A stretch of DNA of 64,000 nucleotides from CAIKMD01 sp035605975 (lineage in GTDB: Bacteria > Pseudomonadota > Alphaproteobacteria > ATCC43930 > CGMCC-115725): the NCBI GenBank assembly GCA_035605975.1, contig DATNGG010000085.1:5137-69136 (forward strand). The letters are read 5' to 3'. Of the stretch, positions 48,067-56,854 are shown in pieces (the first letter of the stretch is position 1; every line of letters begins with the position of its first letter). The translations under genes and the position numbers were made by a program. The notes below the pieces were generated by a model that ran no database searches, was not told the origin of the DNA, and saw nothing but the letters and a program-made list of their open reading frames with translations.

Positions 48067-48729
48067 TCAGGCGTGGGCGGCGGTGCGGTCCAGCATGGCG
48101 ATGACCTCGCCGGTGGTTTTCACTTCGGCGAAGACGCGGGCCATGGTCTTGAGCTCGGCCTCATGCGTGTCGCGATGCACCTCGGCAACCGCGTCGCTGA
48201 CAAGGATCATGCGGTAATTGTGTTCGACGCCGCCGCGCACGGTGGTCGAGACGCAGACGCAGGTGGTGACGCCGCAAATGACGCAAGTGGTAACGCCGAG
48301 ATTGCGCAGGATCGTGTCGAGCGGCGTATTCGAGAAGCCGCCAAAGCCCTTCTTCACCACAAGATGCTCGCCCGGCAGCGGCTTCAGCTCGTCGATGATC
48401 TGCGCGCCCCAGGTCCCTTCGGTGATGAAGGTGCGGTTGCCGCTGAGCGAGCCGCGCGTCGCGCGCCAATAGGGAAACTGCGCGTCCGAATAATCCGGCT
48501 TCAAGACATGGGCGATATAGACGACGGGACGGCCGGCGCGACGGAAGGAGTCCGCCAGGCGCTTCGCATAGGGCACCGTGCCCATGAGGAAGGGCAGATC
48601 GATCTTCGCCTCTGGATTTTCGCGCGCCCGATGCGCGAAGCCTCCCTCGGGATGGACGAAATCATTCTGCATGTCGACGATGACCAGCGCCGAGCGATCG
48701 ATATCAGGGCCGCTTGGATTCATCGCCAT
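48067..48729 (-). CDS. Isochorismatase-family cysteine hydrolase
   Basis: 220 aa with triad Asp in LVIVDMQNDFVH, Lys in VVKKGFGGFSNTPLD and Cys in GVTTCVCVSTTVRGG. It differs in sequence from the copy at 41.7 kb, so the two are not a recent duplication. The TxCxxxT pattern suits ureidoacrylate or nicotinamidase-like amidohydrolases. GGGGAGCG precedes ATG 48729; an in-frame ATG 14 codons upstream is weaker. Confidence 0.83.
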   Translation of the reverse strand: MAMNPSGPDIDRSALVIVDMQNDFVHPEGGFAHRARENPEAKIDLPFLMGTVPYAKRLADSFRRAGRPVVYIAHVLKPDYSDAQFPYWRATRGSLSGNRTFITEGTWGAQIIDELKPLPGEHLVVKKGFGGFSNTPLDTILRNLGVTTCVICGVTTCVCVSTTVRGGVEHNYRMILVSDAVAEVHRDTHEAELKTMARVFAEVKTTGEVIAMLDRTAAHA

Positions 48730-48909
48730 GGATCGCTCCCCGGTATGGCTACCTGCCCGCAACCGCTGCAAGGCGCGGACAAGCTGGAACTATAGGCTGC
48801 GGCAGCACGCGTTGGAACTCAAAACCGGTATCGCCGCGGGGAGCGGCATTGCGCAGAATTGTCGCCGCGATGGCCAGCTCTTGCCATCATTCCACACCAC
48901 AATACACCA

Positions 48910-49965
48910 ATGGCAACGCGACAGACTCCAACTCCCTTTGGCGAGCACGCCGGCGAGGTTGCAAGCCTCTTCACGCTGGAGAACGAGACGATCCGGGCGC
49001 GGATCACGAATTACGGCGGCATCCTCGTTTCGCTCGAAGCACCCGATTGCGAAGGCCGGCGCGGCGATGTTGTCCTTGGCTTTGCGAGCGTTGCGGATTA
49101 TGCCGCGACGCGCGGCTCTTTCGGCGCGATCCTTGGCCGCAACGCCAATCGCATCGCCGGAGCCGAGATCACGATCGATGGCCGGGTCTATCGGCTCTCC
49201 GACAATGAGAACGGCGCAACGCTCCATGGCGGCGCGGTGGGCTTCAGCAAGCGCTTCTGGCGCGTCGCCGCGGCGGCACCGCAGGAGCTGGTCTTGACGC
49301 TGACAAGCACCGATGGCGATCAGGGCTTTCCCGGCGAGGTCCAGGCGAGCGCGCGCTACCGCCTTGCCGGTACAGCGCTCGAGCTTCATTTCGAGGCGCG
49401 GACAACGAAACCGACGCCGCTGTCGCTGAGCGCGCATCCTTATTTCAACCTCGACGGACCCGGAGCAGGAAATTGCCTCGATCACCGCGTGCAAATCGTC
49501 GCGCCGATGTTTTTGCCGACGGACCGGCGGCAAATCCCCACCGGCGAGCGCCGCGCCGTCGCCGGCACGCCATTCGATTTTACGGCGCCGCAGCCGATCG
49601 GGCTGCGCATCCGCGAGCCCAATCCGCAGCTTCGCTATGGCCGCGGTTATGATCATTATTTCGTGCTGCCGGAAGACGGCGCCGGCACGCTGCGGCTGGC
49701 CGCGCGCGCCTATGGCGGGCGCAGCGGCCGCGTCCTCGAGGTGCTGACGACGCAGCGCGGCGTGCAGTTCTATTCCGGCAACAATCTCGACGGGTCGGCG
49801 CCTGGCCGCGCCGGGCTCTACCGCCAATCCGCCGGCTTCGCCTTCGAGCCGCAGGGCTTTCCCAATGCGGCAAACGACGACCGCTTTCCTTCGACCCTGC
49901 TCCGGCCCGACGCGCTCTATCGCGAGTCCATCGTTTACCGGTTCGGGACGGCGGGCAAGGCATGA
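48910..49965 (+). CDS. Aldose 1-epimerase (mutarotase)
   Basis: 351 aa. The beta-sandwich family motifs are present: TNYGGILVSLEAP, GNRIAG-like GRNANRIAGAEITIDG, ATLHGGAVGFSKRFW with the active His, SAHPYFNLDG, and the Glu near the end in FAFEPQGFPNAAND. It interconverts alpha and beta anomers of aldoses in the cytoplasm. The SDR gene overlaps its end by four bases. ATG 48910 is preferred to an ATG 17 codons upstream by homology. Confidence 0.85.
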   Translation: MATRQTPTPFGEHAGEVASLFTLENETIRARITNYGGILVSLEAPDCEGRRGDVVLGFASVADYAATRGSFGAILGRNANRIAGAEITIDGRVYRLSDNENGATLHGGAVGFSKRFWRVAAAAPQELVLTLTSTDGDQGFPGEVQASARYRLAGTALELHFEARTTKPTPLSLSAHPYFNLDGPGAGNCLDHRVQIVAPMFLPTDRRQIPTGERRAVAGTPFDFTAPQPIGLRIREPNPQLRYGRGYDHYFVLPEDGAGTLRLAARAYGGRSGRVLEVLTTQRGVQFYSGNNLDGSAPGRAGLYRQSAGFAFEPQGFPNAANDDRFPSTLLRPDALYRESIVYRFGTAGKA

Positions 49966-50951
49966 TCGCCGTCGTCACCGGAGCAAGCGCCGGCATTGGC
50001 CGCGCCACGGCGCGCGAATTCGCCGCGCATGGATGGGACGTCGCGGTGCTGGCGCGCGATCGGGCGCGGCTCGAGACCGCCGCGGCGGAAATTCGCAACC
50101 GCGGCGTGAGGGCCTTGCCGATCGTAACCGATGTCGCGGATTTCGCGGCGGTCGAGGCCGCTGCCATTCGCGTCGAACAAGAACTCGGTCCGATCGATGT
50201 CTGGGTCAACAACGCGATGGCGACCGTGTTCGCGCCCTTCAGCCGCATCACCGCCGCAGAATTCCGCCGCGGCACCGAGGTGACCTATCTCGGGCAGGTC
50301 CACGGCACCATGGCGGCGCTCGCCCAGATGCGCCCGCGCAATCGCGGCACCATCGTCAATGTCGGATCGGCGCTTGCCTATCGCGCGATCCCGCTGCAAT
50401 CGGTGTATTGCGGCGCCAAATACGCGGTGCGGGGATTCACCGATGCCTTGCGCGCAGAACTGCTGCATGAGCGCTGCGCGGTCAAGCTGGTGATGGTTCA
50501 CCTGCCCGCCGTCAACACGCCCCAATTCGATTGGGCGCTCAACAAGACCGGGCGGCGGCCGCAGCCCATGCCGCCGATCTATCAACCGGAGCTTCCGGCG
50601 CGCGCGATTTTCTTTGCGGCGACCCATCCGCAGCGACGCGAGATCTGGGTTGGCATGTCGACGGTCATGACAATCGTTGCGAATAAGCTGGCGCCGGGCT
50701 TGCTCGATCGCTATCTCGCGCGGAACGGATATTCGGGGCAGCTGACCGATGAAGCGCTGCCCGAGCATGCGCCGGCCAATTTGTTCGAGACCGCGCCGGG
50801 CGATTATGCCGCGCATGGGCGGTTCGACGACGCGGCACGCGAGCGCTCCTGGGAGATGCTCGCGAGCCGGCACCGCGGGGTGATGCTGGCGGGCTTGACC
50901 GGGCTCGCCGCGCTGGCCGGATTTCTCGCCTGCCGCCGGCGGAAGCTCTGA
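49962..50951 (+). CDS. SDR family oxidoreductase with C-terminal hydrophobic tail
   Basis: 329 aa. Cofactor motif VVTGASAGIGRATA, NNAMATV, catalytic Ser in NVGSALAYRAI, and YCGAKYAVRG with the Tyr-x-x-x-Lys pair. About 80 residues beyond the SDR core end in a hydrophobic stretch GVMLAGLTGLAALAGFLA then CRRRKL, suggesting membrane attachment by the C terminus. Substrate unknown. ATGA overlap with the epimerase gene suggests co-expression in sugar metabolism. Confidence 0.83.
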   Translation: MIAVVTGASAGIGRATAREFAAHGWDVAVLARDRARLETAAAEIRNRGVRALPIVTDVADFAAVEAAAIRVEQELGPIDVWVNNAMATVFAPFSRITAAEFRRGTEVTYLGQVHGTMAALAQMRPRNRGTIVNVGSALAYRAIPLQSVYCGAKYAVRGFTDALRAELLHERCAVKLVMVHLPAVNTPQFDWALNKTGRRPQPMPPIYQPELPARAIFFAATHPQRREIWVGMSTVMTIVANKLAPGLLDRYLARNGYSGQLTDEALPEHAPANLFETAPGDYAAHGRFDDAARERSWEMLASRHRGVMLAGLTGLAALAGFLACRRRKL

Positions 50952-51049
50952 CAGCCGAAGCCGCAACGGCCGGAACTCCGCGTCATGCGCAAGAGTTTTG
51001 CATTCAGAGGCGAAACCCTGCGCCATTCTTCGATCGCAAAGAGCGGCGG

Positions 51050-51286
51050 ATGCAAATCCGAACTATGCGCGACTACCGGCGGGCCGTCACCGCCCTTCAT
51101 GAGCTCGAAGCGGCGAAGGACGATGACGAATCGGACCGGCGCTACGAGTTGCTTGCCGCCATGCATGCTTTCGAGCAGCAGCACCAATTGCCGGAATATC
51201 GGCCGGGCAAGCCGGCAACTCATTCTGTGCGGGCGCAAACCCGACCGGCATCATCGTCGCGCAAGCCCGCCGAACGCTCGCGCTGA
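51050..51286 (+). CDS. Small HigA-like N-terminal domain protein, orphan
   Basis: 78 aa. IRTMRDYRRAVTALHELE and DRRYELLAAMHAFEQQHQ resemble the N-terminal helical part of HigA-type antitoxins (IRTEADYxxAL... LxxLvxaYExxH), but the helix-turn-helix that should follow is replaced by a short Ser/Arg-rich tail. No toxin gene is adjacent. AGCGGCGG lies just upstream. It ends in a strong hairpin. Confidence 0.45.
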   Translation: MQIRTMRDYRRAVTALHELEAAKDDDESDRRYELLAAMHAFEQQHQLPEYRPGKPATHSVRAQTRPASSSRKPAERSR

Positions 51287-51301
51287 GCGCAGGCTCAGCG
51301 C
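51280..51301 (+). terminator. Intrinsic terminator with overlapping alternative hairpin
   Basis: GCGCTGAGC and GCTCAGCGC form a 9 bp stem around GCAG, followed by TTT. The stop codon of the HigA-like gene lies inside. A second inverted repeat (CTCAGCG 51294-51300, CGCTGAG 51307-51313) shares the right arm and is mutually exclusive with it; it could serve the convergent cytochrome gene. Confidence 0.55.
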
Positions 51302-51302
51302 T

Positions 51303-52568
51303 TTAACGCTGAGTCGGCTCGCTCCGCACGTCGTCGACTTGGCCCGAAGAGACCGCGCTCGCGCGATTGCCCCAGCTATTGCGGATATAGGTTAAGGCGT
51401 CGGCGATCTGCGCGTTCGAGAGCTTCCAATAAAAGGCCGGCATGGCTGGGCCGGTCGGCGCCGCTTGCGTGGCGACGTTCTGGGCGCCTTCGAGCGTGAC
51501 GCGGATCAAGCTCGTCGCATCCTTCGATTGGACGATCGGATTGTCGTCGAGTGCAGGGAAGAGATGGGTGATGCCCTTTCCGCCGGGACCATGGCAGGCG
51601 GAGCAATTGTCGACATAGATCGTCTCGCCGCTACGCATCGAATTGTTCTGGGCGCTCACCGCTGCGGGAGGCGATTCTTTCGGCGCCGCCTGATCCTTCA
51701 AATAGGCGGCGATCGCCTTCAGATCGTCATCCGTCATTCGTGAGGTCGAATCGCTGATGACTTCGGACATCGGCCCGGTCGCGAAGGAAATCCGGTTATG
51801 GCCGGTCTTCAGGTAAGCAATGATGTCGTCCGCCGACCAGCTTCCGAGGCCGCGGCGCGGATCGCCCGTCAGATCGGGGGCGAACCAGCCCTGAAGAACG
51901 CTACCCTGCAGCACGTTGTCGGTCTCGTCGGCACCGAGAAAGTTCTTCGGCGTGTGACACAAGCCGCAATGCCCCGGGCCTTCGACGAGATAGGCGCCGC
52001 GATTCCATTCATCGGACTTGCCGGCAACCGGTTGAAACCGCCCCGCATGGAAGAACAGCAAATCCCAACCCGCCATCGTCAGGCGAATGTTGAACGGAAA
52101 CGGCAGCTGGTTGGATTTGACCTCGTTATGGACGGGTTCGAGCGTGTTGAGATAGGCGCGGATCGCCAGCGCGTCGTCGCGGCTGATCTTGGTGTAATAG
52201 GTATAGGGCATGGCCGGGTAGAGGCGCGTGCCTCCCGCCCCTCTTCCATTCAGCAACGCATTGACGAAGTCCTCGTCCGACCAAGCGCCGATCCCCGTGG
52301 CGCGGTCGGGCGTGAGATTGGGCGCGAGCAACATCCCGAACGGCGTCTCGACCGGCCGGCCGCCGGCATAGGGCTTGCCGCCGGGATCGGTGTGACAGGC
52401 GGCGCAATCGCCGGCGGTCGCGAGATAGCGGCCACGCTCGATCTCGGCAAAAGACTGCTTGTCATGCGCGGGCTTGGCGGGACGAACCGGCTCCGCCGCG
52501 CAGGCGGCGCAGACGCCGAGAATCAACAGCAGCCCGGCCAGGGCGCTTTGCTGCATGCCGCGCCTCAT
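51303..52568 (-). CDS. Triheme cytochrome c subunit of membrane dehydrogenase
   Basis: 421 aa with a signal peptide (MRRGMQQSALAGLLLILGVC, then ACAAE). Three CxxCH heme sites, CAACH, CGLCH and CSACH, are spaced along the chain, each with a later Met ligand such as GRPVETPFGMLLAPNLTPD. This is the cytochrome c subunit type that accompanies gluconate, alcohol or sugar FAD dehydrogenases, passing electrons to quinone or cytochrome oxidase. The ATG at 52568 overlaps the GMC gene stop (TGATG). Confidence 0.88.
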   Translation of the reverse strand: MRRGMQQSALAGLLLILGVCAACAAEPVRPAKPAHDKQSFAEIERGRYLATAGDCAACHTDPGGKPYAGGRPVETPFGMLLAPNLTPDRATGIGAWSDEDFVNALLNGRGAGGTRLYPAMPYTYYTKISRDDALAIRAYLNTLEPVHNEVKSNQLPFPFNIRLTMAGWDLLFFHAGRFQPVAGKSDEWNRGAYLVEGPGHCGLCHTPKNFLGADETDNVLQGSVLQGWFAPDLTGDPRRGLGSWSADDIIAYLKTGHNRISFATGPMSEVISDSTSRMTDDDLKAIAAYLKDQAAPKESPPAAVSAQNNSMRSGETIYVDNCSACHGPGGKGITHLFPALDDNPIVQSKDATSLIRVTLEGAQNVATQAAPTGPAMPAFYWKLSNAQIADALTYIRNSWGNRASAVSSGQVDDVRSEPTQR

Positions 52569-54334
52569 CAGCTCGGCACCAGCGGGCCGGGGTGCTTCAG
52601 GTATTGGTTGACAATGGCGTCGGCCGCCCAATAGGCGAAGGCGCCGACCGTGCCTGTGGGATTGTAGCCCGCATTCTGCGGAAAGATGGTCGCGCCGGTG
52701 ACGAAGAGATTGGGGACATCCCAGCTCTGGAGATAGCGGTTGAGCGCGCTGGTCTTGGGATCGGTGCCCATGATCGCGCCGCCGCAGGTATGCGTCGTCT
52801 GATATTTCGTGATCGTGTAGGGGCCCTTGCGCGGATTCTTTTCGATCGATCGCGGCCCCATTTTCTGAATGATCTCGGCGAGACGGTCGGTGAGAAATGC
52901 CGACATCTTCATCTCGTTCTGATGAAAATCGAAATTGATGCGCAGCAGCTTGCGGCCGAGCGGATCGGTGTAGGTCGGATCGAGATCGAGATAAGCGTCG
53001 CGATAGGAATAGCAGCTGCCATGCGTCGCGGCCTCATAGCTGCTGAGATAGTTCTCGGCGACCGCCTTTTTCCACGCCGCGCCCCAATCCGGCGTTCCCT
53101 TGGGCACGCGCGTGCCGAGGATCGGCCGTCCGTTGGTCTGCACCGCGCCCATATAGCCGCCGCCGACAAAACCATGCGGCCCATGGTCGAAATTGTCGCC
53201 GTTGAACTCGTCGATGCACATGCCGATCGCGCCCGAGGCGACGAACGGATTGAAGTTCTTGTTGTCGAAGAAGGCGTCGACACTCGACGTCACCTGATAG
53301 GAATAGTTCCGGCCGATGACGCCTTCGCCCGAGTGCGGATCGTAGGGCTTGCCGATGCCGGACAGCAGCAGGAGATGGACGTTGAAGAGCTGGAAGGCGC
53401 AGAGCACCACCAGCTCGGCGGGCTGCTCCCAGACATTGCCCTGCGCATCGACATAAGTGACGCCGGTGGCGCGCTTGCCCGAGCCGTCGAGATTGATGCG
53501 CGTGACCTCGCAGAGCGTGCGCGCCTCGAAGTTCGGCCTGCGCACGAGCACGGGAAGCAGCGTCGTTTGCGGACTGGCCTTCGAGTAGTTGCCGCAGCCG
53601 AACCACTCGCAAAAGCCGCAATAGGTGCAGGGCCCGAGCGCGACGCCAAGCGGGTTCGTATAAGCCTGCGATAGATTGCCCGAGGGCTGCGGGAAGGGCG
53701 AATAGCCCAACTCGCGCGCGGCGGCGGCGAAGAGGGTCGGGGCATAGGGCTGCCTTTGCGGCGGCGTCGGATAGTCGCGGGCGCGCGGGCCTTCGAAGGG
53801 ATTTCCGCCCGCCTGCTTTTTGCCGCCGATATTGCCGGCCTTGCCGGAGGTGCCGCAGAGATATTCGAACTTGTCGTAATAGGGCTCCATCTCCTCATAG
53901 GTGACGCCCCAATCCTGGATCGTCATATCCTCGGGGAGGAATTTCTCGCCGTAGCGCTGCACGAGATGCGAGCGGAGCTGGAAGTCGGAGGGCAGAAAGC
54001 GCCAGGTCTCGGCGTTCCAGTGAACGCCGCCGCCGCCGACGCCATTGGGCGGCATGAACGAGCCCCAGGTCCGGATCGGCAGCGCGGTTTGGTTTGCGTT
54101 GTTGCGGAAGGTCATGGTCTCTTGCGCGGGGCGCAGAAAGAGATCGTGACGGATGTGATAGCGCAGCTCGTCCTGCGCATAGGTGGTGGGAAAGTCGGTC
54201 GAGGTGTCGCGCCAGGGACCGCGCTCGAGCGCGACGACATTGAGCCCGGTGCGCGTCAGTGCTTCCGCGAGGATCGATCCGGTCCAGCCAAGGCCGATAA
54301 TGACGATATCGGTGGCGGGCAGCTTCTGGCTCAT
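52568..54334 (-). CDS. GMC-family FAD dehydrogenase, large subunit (gluconate 2-dehydrogenase-like)
   Basis: 588 aa. N-terminal FAD motif IVIIGLGWTGSILAEAL with ALERGPW, then a Cys-rich segment GPCTYCGFCEWFGCGNYSK near 235 that in this group binds an iron-sulfur cluster, and the C-terminal active site THTCGGAIMG and NAGYNPTGTVGAFAYW. It oxidises a sugar or sugar acid in the periplasm, with export by the Tat signal of its partner subunit. It lacks its own signal peptide. Subunit 3 precedes it by 22 bp, and the cytochrome follows. Confidence 0.88.
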   Translation of the reverse strand: MSQKLPATDIVIIGLGWTGSILAEALTRTGLNVVALERGPWRDTSTDFPTTYAQDELRYHIRHDLFLRPAQETMTFRNNANQTALPIRTWGSFMPPNGVGGGGVHWNAETWRFLPSDFQLRSHLVQRYGEKFLPEDMTIQDWGVTYEEMEPYYDKFEYLCGTSGKAGNIGGKKQAGGNPFEGPRARDYPTPPQRQPYAPTLFAAAARELGYSPFPQPSGNLSQAYTNPLGVALGPCTYCGFCEWFGCGNYSKASPQTTLLPVLVRRPNFEARTLCEVTRINLDGSGKRATGVTYVDAQGNVWEQPAELVVLCAFQLFNVHLLLLSGIGKPYDPHSGEGVIGRNYSYQVTSSVDAFFDNKNFNPFVASGAIGMCIDEFNGDNFDHGPHGFVGGGYMGAVQTNGRPILGTRVPKGTPDWGAAWKKAVAENYLSSYEAATHGSCYSYRDAYLDLDPTYTDPLGRKLLRINFDFHQNEMKMSAFLTDRLAEIIQKMGPRSIEKNPRKGPYTITKYQTTHTCGGAIMGTDPKTSALNRYLQSWDVPNLFVTGATIFPQNAGYNPTGTVGAFAYWAADAIVNQYLKHPGPLVPS

Positions 54335-54356
54335 GGGCGGCGTCTCGCGGTGAACA

Positions 54357-55094
54357 TCATGACGGCTTGCCCGCGCTTCGCCCGCCGATTGCGACCGGCG
54401 GCAGTGGATAGGGCTGATTGTGCTTCTCGATCCAGTCGCGGTAATCGTATCGCGCTCCCGGGAAGCCGATCATCTTCCAGCCCACCATGTCGCGGTTGCC
54501 GCCATAGACCGGATCGGCGAAGAATCCTTCGCGTGTGTTGGAGAGAAGCATCTCGAAAAAGCCTTTTGCATTGGCGCCTTCGAGCTGGATCGGGCCCTTC
54601 TCCATGCCGGTGAGCACCTTGTCCTTCTGCTCGTCGGGCAGCTCGGCAAAGCTTTTGCCGGCATAGGCGCCGCGGCAATATTTGTTGAGCGCCGCGAGCG
54701 AGCGGCGATAGCGCATCGCCGGAGTCAGCGGCGATTGCGACCCCTGCTCGGGCGTGCCGTCCATGAAGGGCGGCCGCATATAGAGTCCGCGCGAGCTGCC
54801 ATAGGAACCGGCGAGCTGCCGGTCGATATAGACGGCGCAGCCCGCATCCTTGCCGCCCGGCGTCTTGGGGTCGGGCGGGATCAAGCGATCGACCAAGGCC
54901 TCGATCGTTGTCGCCTCTTCGCCGTTGAAGAATTGCCACGGGCCCGGCATCACCGGCGTTGGCGGAACGCCGGCATGCGGCTCCCAGGGCGAGGCGCCGC
55001 TGACGATACGGGCGGCGGCTGAGCGGGCGAAAGCGGCGCCCAGTGCGATAGAGGCGGTGCCGGCCAAAAGTTCACGGCGCGAAAGTCCGGACAT
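54357..55094 (-). CDS. Dehydrogenase small subunit (gluconate 2-dehydrogenase subunit 3 family)
   Basis: 245 aa. A Tat signal with the twin-Arg LSRRELLAG begins at residue 4, followed by a hydrophobic stretch. The mature part has ATTIEALVDRLIPPDPKTPG, AGCAVYIDRQLAGS and FADPVYGGNRDMVGWKMIG, typical of the family. It carries the GMC subunit across the membrane and stabilises it. First gene of the operon; divergent from the paoABC genes over about 146 bp. Confidence 0.87.
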   Translation of the reverse strand: MSGLSRRELLAGTASIALGAAFARSAAARIVSGASPWEPHAGVPPTPVMPGPWQFFNGEEATTIEALVDRLIPPDPKTPGGKDAGCAVYIDRQLAGSYGSSRGLYMRPPFMDGTPEQGSQSPLTPAMRYRRSLAALNKYCRGAYAGKSFAELPDEQKDKVLTGMEKGPIQLEGANAKGFFEMLLSNTREGFFADPVYGGNRDMVGWKMIGFPGARYDYRDWIEKHNQPYPLPPVAIGGRSAGKPS

Positions 55095-55139
55095 GGCATT
55101 CCAATCCAAAACATCCTTGAAACCGCATTGCGGAAATTT

Positions 55140-55169
55140 GGTTCCGCTGCGCCCCACCGGGGCGGAACC
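55140..55169. promoter_or_regulatory. GC-rich hairpin in divergent promoter region
   Basis: GGTTCC and GGAACC form outer arms, and GCCCC-ACC-GGGGC a strong inner stem, with five bases bulged. It lies about 70 bp upstream of the paoA-type start. Attenuator or operator is possible; no role is shown. Confidence 0.35.
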
Positions 55170-55240
55170 CGCTCAGCCATGTCGCGTTATCTCGGCGAAT
55201 CCCGAAAGCCTCGATCTGCCGCGCGCAAAGGGCCGCCCGT

Positions 55241-55855
55241 ATGTCCTTCATGGAATGGAGCAGACGCCAATTCCTGCACGCCGCCAGCGCCGTCACCAAC
55301 GGCTTGGGCGTCGCGGCGCCGCCGCAGGAGCAGAGCCGCCGGCGCGACACCGATGCAGCCGACGCCGCGGATGCGGCAAATGAGCGCATCGCGGTCACGC
55401 TTGAGGTGAACGGCGAAGCGCGCGCCCTGCAGCTCGATCCGCGCACGACGTTGCTGGATGCGCTGCGCGACCATCTGGGGCTTACCGGCACCAAGAAGGG
55501 CTGCGACATGGGAGCCTGCGGCGCCTGCACCGTGCATATCGATGGCCGCCGCGCGCTCGCTTGCCTGACCTTGGCCGCTTCCGCCAGCGGCAAAGCGATC
55601 ACGACGGTCGAGGGCTTGGCCTCGCATGCCGCGCTGCATCCGGTGCAGGCCGCCTTTATCGAGCATGACGCCTTTCAATGCGGTTTTTGCACGCCGGGCC
55701 AGATCATGTCCGCGGTCGCGCTGATCGGCGAGGGACATGTCGGGAGCCCGGAGGAGATTCGCGAATTCATGAGCGGCAATATCTGCCGCTGCGGCGCCTA
55801 TCCGAACATCGTCGCGGCGATCGAAGCGGCGGCGACACGATTGCGCGAGCCCTGA
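55241..55855 (+). CDS. paoA: Periplasmic aldehyde oxidoreductase, 2Fe-2S subunit (PaoA-like)
   Basis: 204 aa. A twin-Arg signal (WSRRQFLHAASA) is followed by the first ferredoxin-type cluster CDMGACGACTVHIDG with a later Cys in RRALACL, and a second, C-terminal cluster FQCGFCTPGQIM and GNICRCGAYPNI. Sequence and order match E. coli PaoA (YagT), which passes electrons from the molybdenum centre to FAD. First gene of a three-gene operon. Confidence 0.9.
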   Translation: MSFMEWSRRQFLHAASAVTNGLGVAAPPQEQSRRRDTDAADAADAANERIAVTLEVNGEARALQLDPRTTLLDALRDHLGLTGTKKGCDMGACGACTVHIDGRRALACLTLAASASGKAITTVEGLASHAALHPVQAAFIEHDAFQCGFCTPGQIMSAVALIGEGHVGSPEEIREFMSGNICRCGAYPNIVAAIEAAATRLREP

Positions 55856-55858
55856 GCG

Positions 55859-56854
55859 ATGCAGCCGTTCCGCTATGACAGGGCGCGCGAGGTGGAAGCC
55901 GCCTCCCTCGCCGCACGCGATGGCCACAGCGAATTTATCGCCGGCGGCACCGACATGCTGCAATTGCTGAAAGACGGCGTGAGGATGCCGCGGCGCCTTC
56001 TCGACATCACGGCGCTGCCGGGGCTTGCGCGCATCGAAGCCAGCGCCTCCGGGCTGACGATCGGCGCGCTGGCGACGATGAGCGATGTCGCCGCTCACCC
56101 CGATGTCGCAACGGATTACCCAGCAATCGCCCAGGCGTTGCTCGCCAGCGCCTCGCCGCAAATCCGCAACATGGCGACGATCGGCGGCAATCTCTTGCAG
56201 CGGACGCGCTGCGTCTATTTCCGCGACGTCAGCCAGGCTTGCAACAAGCGCGCGCCGGGCAGCGGATGCGCGGCAATCGACGGCGAAAATCGCCTTCACG
56301 CGGTGCTCGGCGGCAGTCCGGATTGCGTTGCGACGCACCCCTCGGACCTGGCGGTGGCGCTGGTGGCCCTCGATGCTGTCGTCGTGGCCCAAGGCGTCCG
56401 CGGCGGCCGGCGCATTCCGCTCGAAGGCTTCCATCGCCTCCCGGGCGGCACGCCGCAGGAAGAGACCATGCTGGAGCCGGGCGAGCTGATTGTCGCCATC
56501 GAGATTCCCGCGGCGCCGGCCGCGCGCCGCTCGCTCTACCGCAAGCAGCGCGATCGGGCCTCGTTCGAGTTCGCCCTCACCGCCGTCGCCGCCGCGCTTG
56601 ATCTCGAAGACGGCAAGGTCCGGGATGCGCGGATCGCGCTCGGCGGCGTCGGCACCAAACCGTGGCGCGCGCGCGAGGCTGAACGGGCGCTGATCGGCGC
56701 CGCGCCCAGCCCGCAAAGCTTCGAAGCCGCGGCGATGCGCGCCCTCGCACAGGCCCGACCGCTCGCGCATAACGGCTTCAAGATCGCGCTCGCCGAGGCC
56801 GCGATTCGCCGCGCACTCCAAACCCTTCTCGGATCCGACCAATGCCCGGCCTGA
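55859..56854 (+). CDS. paoB: Aldehyde oxidoreductase, FAD subunit (PaoB-like)
   Basis: 331 aa. FAD-binding segments FIAGGTDMLQLLKDG and TIGGNLLQRTRC are present, and a Cys-rich insert (CVYFRDVSQACNKRAPGSGC with a further Cys in GSPDCVATHP) matches the 4Fe-4S site special to PaoB-type subunits. It has no signal of its own and probably travels with PaoA. The start lies three bases after the paoA stop; it overlaps paoC by 13 bp. Confidence 0.9.
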   Translation: MQPFRYDRAREVEAASLAARDGHSEFIAGGTDMLQLLKDGVRMPRRLLDITALPGLARIEASASGLTIGALATMSDVAAHPDVATDYPAIAQALLASASPQIRNMATIGGNLLQRTRCVYFRDVSQACNKRAPGSGCAAIDGENRLHAVLGGSPDCVATHPSDLAVALVALDAVVVAQGVRGGRRIPLEGFHRLPGGTPQEETMLEPGELIVAIEIPAAPAARRSLYRKQRDRASFEFALTAVAAALDLEDGKVRDARIALGGVGTKPWRAREAERALIGAAPSPQSFEAAAMRALAQARPLAHNGFKIALAEAAIRRALQTLLGSDQCPA

